Assembly (NCBI GenBank): GCA_036502625.1
Contig: DASXYG010000044.1
Location: 1 to 59,452, forward strand
Reading direction: 5' to 3'
Length of the DNA stretch: 59,452 bases
DNA from: DASXYG01 sp036502625
GTDB lineage: Bacteria > Actinomycetota > Actinomycetes > Streptosporangiales > Streptosporangiaceae
The notes below the pieces were generated by a model. It ran no database searches, was not told where the DNA came from, and saw only the letters and a list, made by a program, of their open reading frames with translations. A program made the translations under genes and the position numbers. This document shows, one piece after another, positions 15,006 to 25,500 of this stretch (its first letter is position 1; each line of letters starts with the position of its first letter).

Positions 15006-18000
15006 GTGGTGTCGGCGTTCCGGCCGGACGGTGCGAACTCGGCGGTGCTGACGGAACTGGCGCGCCTGTGGGATCAGGCGCGCGTCCACGGCACCGGCCG
15101 GGGCATCGCGGTCGACCAGAAGACCCTCGCCCGAACCTGCGGCGTCCCCTACACGACGGTCAACGGATGGGCGACCGGCCGTGCGGCACCCCGGGATCTG
15201 GACCGGTTGACGGCGGTCGGGGAAACACTGGCTGACTGGGCCAATGAGCCGAGGCCGACCGCGCGGGACTGGGACCGGCTGATGGAGGCCGATCGCGCTG
15301 ACGCCCGCGGGACGGCCACGCGGCAAGGGCCCGCCGAGCCGCCTGTCGGGCGGCCGCTGAACCACGTGGTCGACGCGTTCGCGCTGGAGGTCCACCGCTC
15401 CATCGCGGCTCCTCTGGCGACCGAGACGCCCGTGCTGCCGAGATACGTACGGCGCGAGCACGACACCGTACTGGAGCAGGTGGCGCTCGCCGCGACCGGT
15501 GGCACGAGCCGGATCGCCGTCCTGGTCGGCGGATCCTCTACCGGCAAGACCCGCGCCTGCTGGGAGGTCCTCGCCCTCCTACGGGCCCGCTCCGAACCAT
15601 GGACGCTGTGGCACCCGATCGACCCGACTCGGCCCGAAGCCGCCCTGGCCGATCTCTCCCGGGTCGGCGCACGGACCGTCGTATGGCTGAACGAGGCCCA
15701 GTTCTACCTCGCCGGCCGTGACGACGTCGGCGAACGGGTGGCCGCCGGCCTGCGGGAACTCCTCCGCGACCCGGCCCGTAGCCCGATCCTCGTCCTCGCG
15801 ACCCTCTGGCCGGAGCACTGGAACGTCCTCACCGCGCCTGCCCCCGAGGGCCACAGCAGGGATCCGCACGAACACGCGAGGAAACTCCTCACCGGCCACA
15901 GGATCCACCTCCCGGCCGCGTTCACCCCCTCTGACCTGGCCCGCCTGACCGAGGCCGCCACGACCGACCCGCGCCTTTCCGAGGCCGCGGGCCGCGCGGC
16001 CGACGGGCAGATCACCCAGTACCTGGCCGGGGTCCCCGTTCTCCTCGACCGCTACCAGGAAGCCCCGCCGGCCGCCGCGGCCCTGATCCAGGCCGCGATC
16101 GACGCCCGGCGCCTCGGCTGCGGCCCTCATCTCCCGCTCCCGCTGCTCAAGGCCGCCGCCCCCGGCTATCTGGCCGATGGCCAGTGGGACCTGCTCGACG
16201 ACGACTGGCCGGACCAGGCTCTGGCGTACTGCACCCGGCCATGCGACGGCATCCCCGGCCCCCTGACCCGTATCCGCCCGCGCATCCCCGCCGCATCGGA
16301 CGAGGCACCCCGCTACCGGCTGGCCGACTACCTCGAACAGATCGGCCGCGACCGGCGCAGGCACGCGATGCCGCCGGACGAATTCTGGACGGCGGCGGCG
16401 CTGCTCGACGATCCGGCTCTGCTGATCCCGCTGGGCTCCTCGGCCTACGACCGCGGCTTCCTGCGTCACGCGGCCCGGATCTGGAAGCGCGCCGTGAGCC
16501 TCGGCGATCCCGTGGCGGCCGCCCTGGTCGTCGAGCGTTTCCCGGGGCTTCACCGCGGAAGGCGCCGTGCCATGGGTGGTGTCCGGCATCTCCATCGACG
16601 AACCGGCCGAAGTCGTCGTCGGCCTCCTCGACGCCCTGAGGAAGGCGGACGCCGGAGACCAGATCCGGGCACTGCTCGCCCGCGATCCCGCCGCGCACGC
16701 CGTCCTCACCACGGCCAAGGACGCCATGCGGCTGCTAGAGAGTCTCCAGGCCATCCATGCCGAGGACGAGATCCGGGTTCTCCACGAACGCCTGGTGCGA
16801 TTCATCCCGCTCGACGACCCAGGCGTCGTCGCCGACCTGTTGGACGGACTGCGGCGCACCAGAAACGGGGAACAGATCACGGCGCTGCTTCACCGGAATC
16901 CCGCCGCGAACGCCCCCCTCGCCGACCTGGCGGGAGTCAGCTCGCTCCTGATCGCACTGAAGAAGGCCGGTGCGAAGGAACAGATCGACGTCCTCGCCCA
17001 GCGCATCGCCGGCCAAACCGACCTCACCGATCCCGGAGTGGTCGTTTGCGTCCTGGAAATGTTGACGTATGCCGGCGAGGACTCGCGGATCCGTGAACTC
17101 CTCGACCGCGAGCCGGCCGCGAGCGTGCTGCTTGACGACGCACGGGAGGTCTGCCGGCTGATCGGGACTCTGAAGGCCGCCCATGGCGACGATCAGCTCG
17201 CGGTTCTGCTGAATCGCGACCCGGCCGCGCACGTCTCGTTCGACGATCTGTCCGGACTCGGTGACCTGCTGCGACGTTTCGTCGAGCTCCAGGCCGACGA
17301 TCAGGTCGCCGCGCTGCTCGACCGTGATCCGGGCGGGACGGCCTCGGTTCGAGGAATATATGGACCGGAGCTCGTGATCTTCCTTACCGCCCTTAGAGAT
17401 GTGGGTGCTCATCGCCAGATCGTCGCCTTTGCCGACCATGTTGCCGAAGATGTTCCTCTCGATGATCCTGACGACGTCGGAATAGCGCTGATCTTTCTTG
17501 CGAGCTTGAGGGCGTGGGAGCCAATCGAAACGCTGCTGGACCGTGACCCTGCGTCGAACGCGGCCTTGGACGACCACGAAGGCATCCTCATGCTGCTGGA
17601 CGGGCTTCTGACCGTGGGCGCTTCGGACCAGATCGAGGTGCTCACCGAGCGCATCGCCAGAACCGCCCCCATCGAGGATTGCGAATCCGTAGCCGACGTC
17701 GCATACGGCCTGCAGATGGTGGGTGCCGAAGACCAGATCAAGGTGTGGCTCGGGCGAGAGCCCGCCAGACACGTCGAACTGAAGGACATCACAGAAGTGC
17801 TGGGAATCCTGGGCGTCTTCCAGGATGTAGAGGCCGAGGACCAAATTCGCATACTGCTCGACCGCATCTTGGCCGAGGAATTCCTGCCCGAATGGTACGA
17901 CGAATCCTTTACGTACTACGTGGAAGATCTGAGAAGGATCGGGGCCGCGGCACAACTGGAAGCGATGATCGAAAGACTTCCCGCCGCGGGCCTGTTCGAT

Positions 18001-18099
18001 GCCTTTGTCGACTGCGGCGGCGATGGTCCGCGCTTCCGCTTCGGCCGGGAACTCGACGGCGCACCCGCCCGCCCGTGGAACTGGGACGACTTGGACTGA
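15006..18099 (+). pseudogene. HTH/P-loop NTPase with helical repeats, split by a frameshift
   Basis: Two reading frames together look like one protein of about 1030 residues. The first encodes an N-terminal helix-turn-helix (about residues 33-65, QKTLARTCGVPYTTVNGWATGRAAP), then a P-loop GGSSTGKT (175-182) and a Walker-B-like VVWLNEAQ (about 227-234). This is the layout of a STAND/AAA-type regulatory ATPase. At about 16540-16560 the meaningful frame shifts by +1: upstream reads ...ALVVERFPG and downstream reads RGFTAEGAVPWVVSGISIDEP, continuing into the repeat domain. Downstream of the shift the original frame becomes Arg-rich noise and ends at 17096. The junction lies in TTTCCCGGGGCTT, a slippage-prone run. 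It could be a real mutation, a programmed shift or a sequencing error. Confidence 0.7.
16567..18099 (+). CDS. C-terminal helical-repeat half of the split NTPase
   Basis: An open frame of 510 residues from a GTG, made of about a dozen degenerate repeats of roughly 33-35 residues. Each has the pattern GA-x-DQI-xx-LL-x-R-x-PA-xx-V-x-L-DD-xxx-V-xx-LL-xx-L, an alpha-solenoid like TPR or Sel1 arrays. It ends in an acidic tail (WNWDDLD). Such repeats follow HTH-NTPase modules in actinobacteria and probably bind a partner or ligand. No obvious ribosome-binding site precedes the GTG, and sequence just upstream in the same frame still looks coding. I therefore read it as the 3' part of the preceding gene rather than an independent gene. 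Confidence 0.55.
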   Translation: MPWVVSGISIDEPAEVVVGLLDALRKADAGDQIRALLARDPAAHAVLTTAKDAMRLLESLQAIHAEDEIRVLHERLVRFIPLDDPGVVADLLDGLRRTRNGEQITALLHRNPAANAPLADLAGVSSLLIALKKAGAKEQIDVLAQRIAGQTDLTDPGVVVCVLEMLTYAGEDSRIRELLDREPAASVLLDDAREVCRLIGTLKAAHGDDQLAVLLNRDPAAHVSFDDLSGLGDLLRRFVELQADDQVAALLDRDPGGTASVRGIYGPELVIFLTALRDVGAHRQIVAFADHVAEDVPLDDPDDVGIALIFLASLRAWEPIETLLDRDPASNAALDDHEGILMLLDGLLTVGASDQIEVLTERIARTAPIEDCESVADVAYGLQMVGAEDQIKVWLGREPARHVELKDITEVLGILGVFQDVEAEDQIRILLDRILAEEFLPEWYDESFTYYVEDLRRIGAAAQLEAMIERLPAAGLFDAFVDCGGDGPRFRFGRELDGAPARPWNWDDLD

Positions 18100-18115
18100 G
18101 AGCACGCTGATGCTG

Positions 18116-19396
18116 TCAGCGGTCGGCTGCTTCGAGGGTCTCCAGCATGCGGCGTTGGTGGTGGTGGCCGAGGGTTTCGTAGCCGAGGACCGTGATGAAT
18201 GGGGTGAGCATGATGACCAGGAGGCAGATTGCGGTCGCAACGCCGGCTGCGGAGAGGAGGACGGCGGCGAGCAGGACGACCAGGGTGGCGGAGATGAGCA
18301 GGACGTGGAACGGGTCGGGGGCGGAGAGGAGGAGGGTGTGGAGCAGGTAGACCATCAGGAGGAAGAGGGCTACCGGGATGGCCAGGGACAGGACCACGGT
18401 GGTCTCGCCTACCTCGGAGTGGTGTTCGAGGTGGAGGCCGGCTACGTGCAGGCCCGCGCCTGAGCCGGCGATGCCGACGAACAGCGGGATGTGGCCGAAG
18501 CCGAACAGATAGCCGCGGCCGCGGCGGTGCGCCAGGATGTCGCCGAACGGGGTCGCGAAGTACACCCACCACATGCCGAAGGTCAGGCCCACCCCGGCGA
18601 CGACGACCGCGACCGCGTTGCCGCTCCAGTCCGTGCCGTTCTCGCCGCCGAGGAGCCCGCCGGACGACGCGACCGTGCCGACCACGCCCTCGCCGAGCGT
18701 GATGATCGCGAACAGGCTGAACCGCTCCGCGACGTGGTGCGGGTGCCACGGTGTGCCGCCCGCGCGTCCCTGGCTGAGCGCGGGCAGGACGAACTCCAGC
18801 ACGGCGAGCAGCGCGAACGCGACGAACACGAGCACCGTCGGCAGCCGTACCAGCGCGAACACGACCCACCCCACCTGGCAGACCACGGTCCAGCGGATGT
18901 TCGCCATGCCGACGCGGCGGAACTCCGGCGACTCGCGGGCCGCGCGCCACCACTGCGCCACCATCGCGATCCGCATCACGACGTAGCCGGCGACCATGAT
19001 CCGTACGTCCAGGTGCCCGCCCGCCTCGACGGAGTGGAACATCGACGGCAGGCCGAGCGCGAACACCACGACGCCGATCATCTGCACCATCGTCAGCACC
19101 CGGTCCAGCCAGTCGTCCGTGCCGAACGCGGATGCGAACCAGCTAAAGCTGATCCAGGCGATGCTGATCGCGAACATGGCCAGCAGGAACGCGATGACGG
19201 CGGGCAGGATGCGGCCGCCGGCGACCATCTCGGCGAAGCGGGACGCCGCCGTGCCGACCGCGACCACGAACGTCAGGTCGAACAGCAGCTCCAGCGGCGA
19301 GGAGACGCGCCCGCGCTCCTCCGGGTCGCGCCCGACCATCGGCACCAGGCGATGTGCCAGGCGGCGCGTACGTGCGGAGTCGCTCATGCGCAGCAT
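18116..19396 (-). CDS. Low-temperature-requirement A (LtrA) family membrane protein
   Basis: A 426-residue polytopic membrane protein of the LtrA family. The N-terminal signature is VSSPLELLFDLTFVVAVGTAA. The family-specific ERFSLFAIITLGEGVVG lies around residue 225, and there are about twelve hydrophobic segments. The founding gene was needed for growth of Listeria at low temperature, but the molecular function is not established. It converges on the NTPase locus with only a 16-bp gap. An alternative start three codons in (MSDSART) is possible; neither start has a clear ribosome-binding site. Confidence 0.88.
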   Translation of the reverse strand: MLRMSDSARTRRLAHRLVPMVGRDPEERGRVSSPLELLFDLTFVVAVGTAASRFAEMVAGGRILPAVIAFLLAMFAISIAWISFSWFASAFGTDDWLDRVLTMVQMIGVVVFALGLPSMFHSVEAGGHLDVRIMVAGYVVMRIAMVAQWWRAARESPEFRRVGMANIRWTVVCQVGWVVFALVRLPTVLVFVAFALLAVLEFVLPALSQGRAGGTPWHPHHVAERFSLFAIITLGEGVVGTVASSGGLLGGENGTDWSGNAVAVVVAGVGLTFGMWWVYFATPFGDILAHRRGRGYLFGFGHIPLFVGIAGSGAGLHVAGLHLEHHSEVGETTVVLSLAIPVALFLLMVYLLHTLLLSAPDPFHVLLISATLVVLLAAVLLSAAGVATAICLLVIMLTPFITVLGYETLGHHHQRRMLETLEAADR

Positions 19397-19525
19397 GATG
19401 CCGCACGCCCGGCGGCACGGGCCCGCACACGCTGAACAGCGCGGTTAAGCACGGGCTGAAACGTGGTGCGTGTTCTCGGTCGCCGGGGGTTACCTGTCCT
19501 CGCTTACGGGTGGCGAGGAGGCGTT

Positions 19526-22500
19526 GTGGCGACGGGGACTGTGCTTCGGGGTTTGCTTCGTACGGTGCGCTGGTCGGCGCCGGCGATGGTGGTCGTTCTC
19601 GGCGCGGCGCTGCTGCCGTCCGCGCCCGTGGCCGCGCGGCGGACGCCGACTCCGTCCGCGACCGGCAGCGCGGGCCCGGTGCGGTACGCGCACGACGCCG
19701 CGGGCCGGCTGGCCGGCGTGAGCGCGGAACACGGCGACACGGCCCGGTACGAGTACGACGCGTCCGGCAACCTCACGGCCGTCCACCGGTATCCCACGTC
19801 GACCACCTCGATCCTCAGCGTCGTACCGGAGCGCGCGGCGCCGGGCGCGCACGTGACGATCAGCGGCACCGGGTTCTCCGCGACCGCGAAGAAGAACACG
19901 GTGCGGATCGGCTCCGCACCGGCCACCGTGACCCGCGCGTCCACATCCGGACTCACCGCGACCGTGCCGGCGAAGGCGACGAGCGGACCGGTGACCGTCC
20001 AGGTCGGCAAGGCGAAGGCCACGGCGCACGACCGGTTCACGGTGACGGCGCCGCGGCCCGCGCCGCACGTCACCCGCCTGTCGCGGACGACCGGCGACCG
20101 CGGCGACACCGTCACGATCACCGGAACCGGCTTCGCCGACGCCGCGCACGACATCGTCACGTTCAACCGCACCCGCGCCCGCATCACGTCCGCGTCGCCG
20201 ACCGCGCTGAAGGTGACCGTCCCGGATGCCGCGGGCCCGGGCCTGGTCTCCGTACGGACCCCCGGCGGCCAGGCCGCCGGCGCGGACGCGTTCTTCCCCG
20301 CGCCGCGCAGCACCTTCCCCAAGCCGGACGGCTACAGCGCCGCGCAGATCGCCTCCACCGGCACGATCGCCGTCAACGGCGCGAGCAAGCGCGTCACGGT
20401 CCCGCAGAACAAGATCGCCATCCTGCGGTTCCACGCGGTACGGGGCCAGAAGCTCGACCTCGGCATCACGGGCTCGACGATCAAGACGCAGCTCTGGGCG
20501 CCGGCGTACGACCCGTACGGCGCGGGCTTCGGCCGCGAGCAGTACAACCGCCCGCCCGGCTACGTCTACACGAACGCCGACGGGAAGCCGGCGTACGCCG
20601 AGGACTTCGTGCCGCCCGGGTGGTTCGTCGGCAACGCGGGCTATCCGTTCCCGCAGGACGTGCCCACCACCGGCGACTACAGCCTGGTCCTCGACCCCGA
20701 CGGCGCCGGCCACGGCTCGGCCACCGTCACGCTGTCGACCCGCGCGACCGGCACGATCACGCCGGGCGGCGCGGCCACGACCGTACGGGCGCGGCGCCCG
20801 GGCCAGTTCACCGACCTGAGCTTCTCCGCGTCCAAGAACGAGCCGCTGAGCGTCGGCTACTCCGACCCGGCCGGCGGCAAGGAGGTCGGCCTCTTCACGC
20901 GGATCACCGGCCCGTACGGCGAGTACGAGCGCGACCGCGTGCTGCTCCCGGCCAGTACGGGCGGTGTTCCGTTCATCGCGCACGCGACGGGCACGCACCA
21001 CCTGATCGTCGGCCCGTACCGGGGCGAGACCACGTCGGCGCAGGTCCGCGTCTCCCACATCGCGTCCGTGGGCGACCTCAAGGTCGACACGGCCGGCACC
21101 AAGGTGACCGCGGGCAAGAAGGGGCAGAGCGCGCTGCTGCGGTTCACCGGCAGCCCCGGCGACAAGCTCACGCTGAACGTCGGGGACAGCACATTCGGCC
21201 GGCACCCGTCGCTCACGGTGTACCTGCCGTGGGGCGTGTCGTTCAGCGGCGGCGACACCGACAAGATCGTGCTGCCCGAGCTGCCGCAGGCGCTGCAGGG
21301 CTACGAGAAGATGCCGTACGAGGTGGTGGTCGATCCGCGGAACACCACCGGATCCGCGCAGATCACGCTCACCCGCAGCACCGCCGCGGCCAGACCGAAC
21401 GCCACGCTCCCCCATCCCGGAGGTCCGGGCATCGCGTCCCGTACGGGCGTGGCCAAGTCGGCGCCCGCGCGGCCCGAGTCGTGGAAGCCGACGGCCGCGA
21501 ACCTGAACGGCGGGCCGTGGACGTCCGGCCGGGGCCGCGCGCCCATGGACGTACCCGTGGCGTACCGCGCGCCGACCGGCGTGACCGCCGTCAGCGGGCG
21601 GGCGCTCACCCTGGACGGCGCACCGCTGCGCGGCGCCACCGTGTCGGTCGGCGGCGCGCGCGCCACGACCGGGCGCGACGGTGCCTTCCTGCTGCGCGGC
21701 GTGCCGGCGGGCCACCAGGTACTGCACGCCGACGGCCGGTCCGCGGACCGCGCCGGCCATACGTACGGCCGGTTCGACATGGGCGTGGACCTCGCCCGCG
21801 GCACCACGACGCGGCTCCCGCAGACGATCTGGATGCCGCTGCTCGACACCGCGCACGAGCGGCGCGTCGCGTCGCCCACCGGCCGCGAGACCGTGCTGCA
21901 CACCCCGCGCATCCCCGGGCTCGAGGTGCACATCCCCAAGGGCACCGTCATCCGCGACGACTCCGGGAAGATCGTCAAGAAGGTGGGGATCACCGCGATC
22001 CCGGTCGACCGGACACCGTTCCCGCTGCCGAAGAACAGCCCGGTGCCGATCTACTACACGATCCAGCCCGGCGGCGCGTACCTGTTCCCGAAGGGCGCGC
22101 GCATCGTGTACCCGAACTACTGGCACCTGCGGCCCGGCACCCGCGTGCCGTTCACGCAGTACGACCCGAAGGGCCGCGGCTGGTACGTGTACGGCCACGG
22201 AACGGTGACGCCCAACGGCAAGCAGGTCGTGCCGGACAAGGGCGTGCGCGTGTACCAGTTCACCGGCGCGATGATCCTTCCGCCCGACCCGCCCGGCGCG
22301 CCGCCCCTCGGCCCGCCGCTGGGCGGCGGCGGCGACTCGACCGACGGCGACCCCGTCGACCTGGCGACCGGCCTGCTCGTCGACCAGCACACCGACCTGT
22401 CCCTGCCGGACACCCAGCCCCTCGCCGTACGCCGGACGTACCGGCAGAACGACACCAACCAGCACGCCTTCGGCATCGGCGCCAACGTCGAGGACGGCCA

Positions 22501-25500
22501 GTACCTGTACGCGGACAGCTTCACCACGCAGTACGACACCGCGTACGTCATCCAGCCCGACGGCAGCCGGATCACGTTCCGGCTGATCACGACCCAGGCG
22601 CCGGCGGACGTCGCCCTCGACCCGTTCGAGACCGTCGCCTACCGCGCCGACCCCACCCCGGGTGAGTTCCAGAACGCCACCATGGCCTGGAACGGCAACG
22701 GCTGGAACCTGAGGGAGCGGAACGGCACCACGCTCGTCTTCAACGACGAGGGCCCGCTGCGCGCCATCCACGACCGGTTCGGCAACACCACCACGGTCAC
22801 CCGCGACCCGGCGCGCATCGACAAGGACGGCAACCGCCGCGAGCGCGGCGCCATGGCCCAGGTCACCTCGCCCAACGGCCGCTGGATCGCCTACACCCAC
22901 GAGAACGTCGGCGGCGAGACCGACAAGTGGCGCTTCACGAAGGCGGCGGACAACGCGGGCCGGACGGTGACGTACGCCTACGACTCCGCGGGCATGCTGT
23001 CCGCGGTCACCAACCCGCGCGGCGGCGTCACGAAGTACGCGTACGACGCCAAGGGCCGGATGACGTCGATCACGGACCCGCGCGGTACGACGTACCTGCG
23101 GAACACGTACGACGGCGCCGGGCGGGTGGTCGAGCAGCGGGCCGCGGACGGCGGAACGTACACGTTCGCGTACACGACCGGCTCCTCGGGCGCCGTCACG
23201 GCGACGCGGGTCACGGATCCGCGCGGCCACGTACGGCGGGTGACGTTCAACGCGGCCGGCTACATCACCAGCGACGCGTCGGCGTACGGCACCGCACAGC
23301 AGCAGACCACGCGCAGCACCCTCGACTCCGCGGGCCGCCCGACCTCGGTGACCGACCAACTGGGCCGCCGTACCGACATGGCGTACGACGGCGGCGGCGA
23401 CGTCACCAAGGTCACCCGGCTCGCCGGGACGAGCGACGCCCGCTCCACCACGTACACGTACGGGCCCGACGACCAGATCGCGTCGATGACCGACCCGCTC
23501 GGCCACGTGACCAAGATCGCCTACGGCGCGACCGGCGCCCCGGCGTCCGTCACCGACGCCTCCGGCCGGACGACGCGGTTCGCGACCAACGAGGCGGGCC
23601 AGGCCACGTCCATCACCGACGGCCTCGGGCACACGACGCGGCAGGCGTACGCGATGGGCGACCTGGTCTCCGTCACGGACCCGGACGGGCGCGTCGCCCG
23701 GCAGTTCACGGACACGTCGGGCAACATCGTGTCCAGCTCCGATCCGGCGGGCGCGGAGTCGACCGGCGCGTACGACGCCGCGGGCCACCTCGTGCGGACC
23801 ACCGACCCGCTCGGCCACGCGACCGCGTTCGCGTACGACGGGAACGGCAACCTCACGGCGTCCACCGACCCGCGCGGCCACGCCACGCGGTACACGTACA
23901 CCACGATGGACCGGCTCAGCGCGGTCACCGACCCGCTGAAGCGCGCCACAAAGTACGCCTACGACCTGGGTGGCAACCTGACGAAGGCGACGTCGCCGGC
24001 CGGCGTGGCGACGACGTACGGCTACGACGCGCTGGACCGGCCGGTGACGACCGCGTTCGGCGGCTCCGGCGGCACGGTCACCCGCACGTACGACGCGGGC
24101 GACCGGCCGACCAAGATCGACGATTCGAAGGACGGCGTCGCCACATTCGCGTACGACGGCCTCGACCGGCTGTCGAGCGCGACGACCCCGCAGGGCAAGG
24201 TCGCGTACGGCTACGACGCCGCGGACCGCCGTACCTCGATGACGGCCGCGGGCCAGCCGAAGGTCACCTACGCGTACGACCCGGCCGACGACCTGACCGG
24301 TGTCCGGCAGAGCGACGACAAGGTGACGCTGTCCTATGACGCAGCCTCCCGGCTGACGCGCGAGTCGCTGCCCGGCGGCGTCGCGCAGAGCTACGCGTAC
24401 GACCCGGCCGGCCAGGCCACCGGCGTCACGTACGGGAAACTCGGCAGCCTCGGCTACACGTACGACCCCTCCGGGAACGTCGCGGGCCTGTCCGGCTCGT
24501 TCGCCCGCACCACGGTGCCGCGCTCGGTCCAGGCGTCCTACGACGCCGGCGACCAGCTCGTCAAGCGCGGCACGACCGGCTACACGTACGACGCCGACGG
24601 GCAGATGACGCGCGCCGGCGCGACCTCCTACACCTGGGACGCGCGCGGGCAGCTCACCGGCCTGAAGGGCACGGGCACGACCGCGTCGTTCGCGTACGAC
24701 GCGCTGGGCCGCCGCGTCCAGAAGACCGTCAACAAGCAGACGACCGGCTACCTGTACGACGGCCTGAACCCGGTGCGCGAGGAGGGGGACGGCGTCGGGT
24801 GGAACCTGCTCTCCGGCGGCACGGACCAGTTCTTCCTGCGCTCCCAGACGGCGCCGGGCTCCGGCTCGGCCGCGCCCAAGGTCTACCGCCCGTCGCAGAC
24901 GTTCCTGACCGACGCGCTCGGGAGCACGCTCGCGCTCACCGACGACCAGGGCTCCGTGCAGGCGGAGTACACGTACGACCCGTTCGGCGCCACGACGGCC
25001 TCCGGCAATGACGAGGACAACCCGTTCCGCTTCACCGGCCGCGAGGACGACGGCACGGGCCTCTACTACGACCGCGCCCGCTACTACAGCCCCGGTGACC
25101 AGCGGTTCACCAGCCAGGACCCCATCGGCCTGGCCTCCGGCGACACCAACCCGTACACGTACACCGACAACGACCCGGCGGATCTGACCGACCCGCTCGG
25201 CACCAAGCCGGACGACACGAACCCGCCCGACCCGTGCACCCCGAACAGCCTCACGGACGACACGGGCGTCCTGATGGCGGACGGCACGCGCAAGCCGATC
25301 AAGGACGTCCGGGCCGGCGACCGCGTCCGCACGGTGGACCCGGCTACCGGCAAGACGGTCTCCCGCCGCGTCGACACGATCATCACCGGCGCGGGCGACA
25401 AGACCCTGACCAGGATCACCGTCGCCACCGGCCACGGCACGAAGACGCTGACCGCCACCGACAACCACCCGTTCTGGGTCACCGGTACCGGCGAGTGGAC

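Noticed and set aside
14792..15235. A separate gene upstream of the NTPase
   Set aside because: Only a short helix-like stretch looks coding; the rest overlaps the HTH frame and is compositionally a shadow. Kept only as a possible remnant.
16560..17096. The 3' part of the first NTPase reading frame as real protein
   Set aside because: It is strongly Arg/Pro-rich and overlaps the repeat-domain frame, which has coding character; it is out-of-frame reading after the shift.
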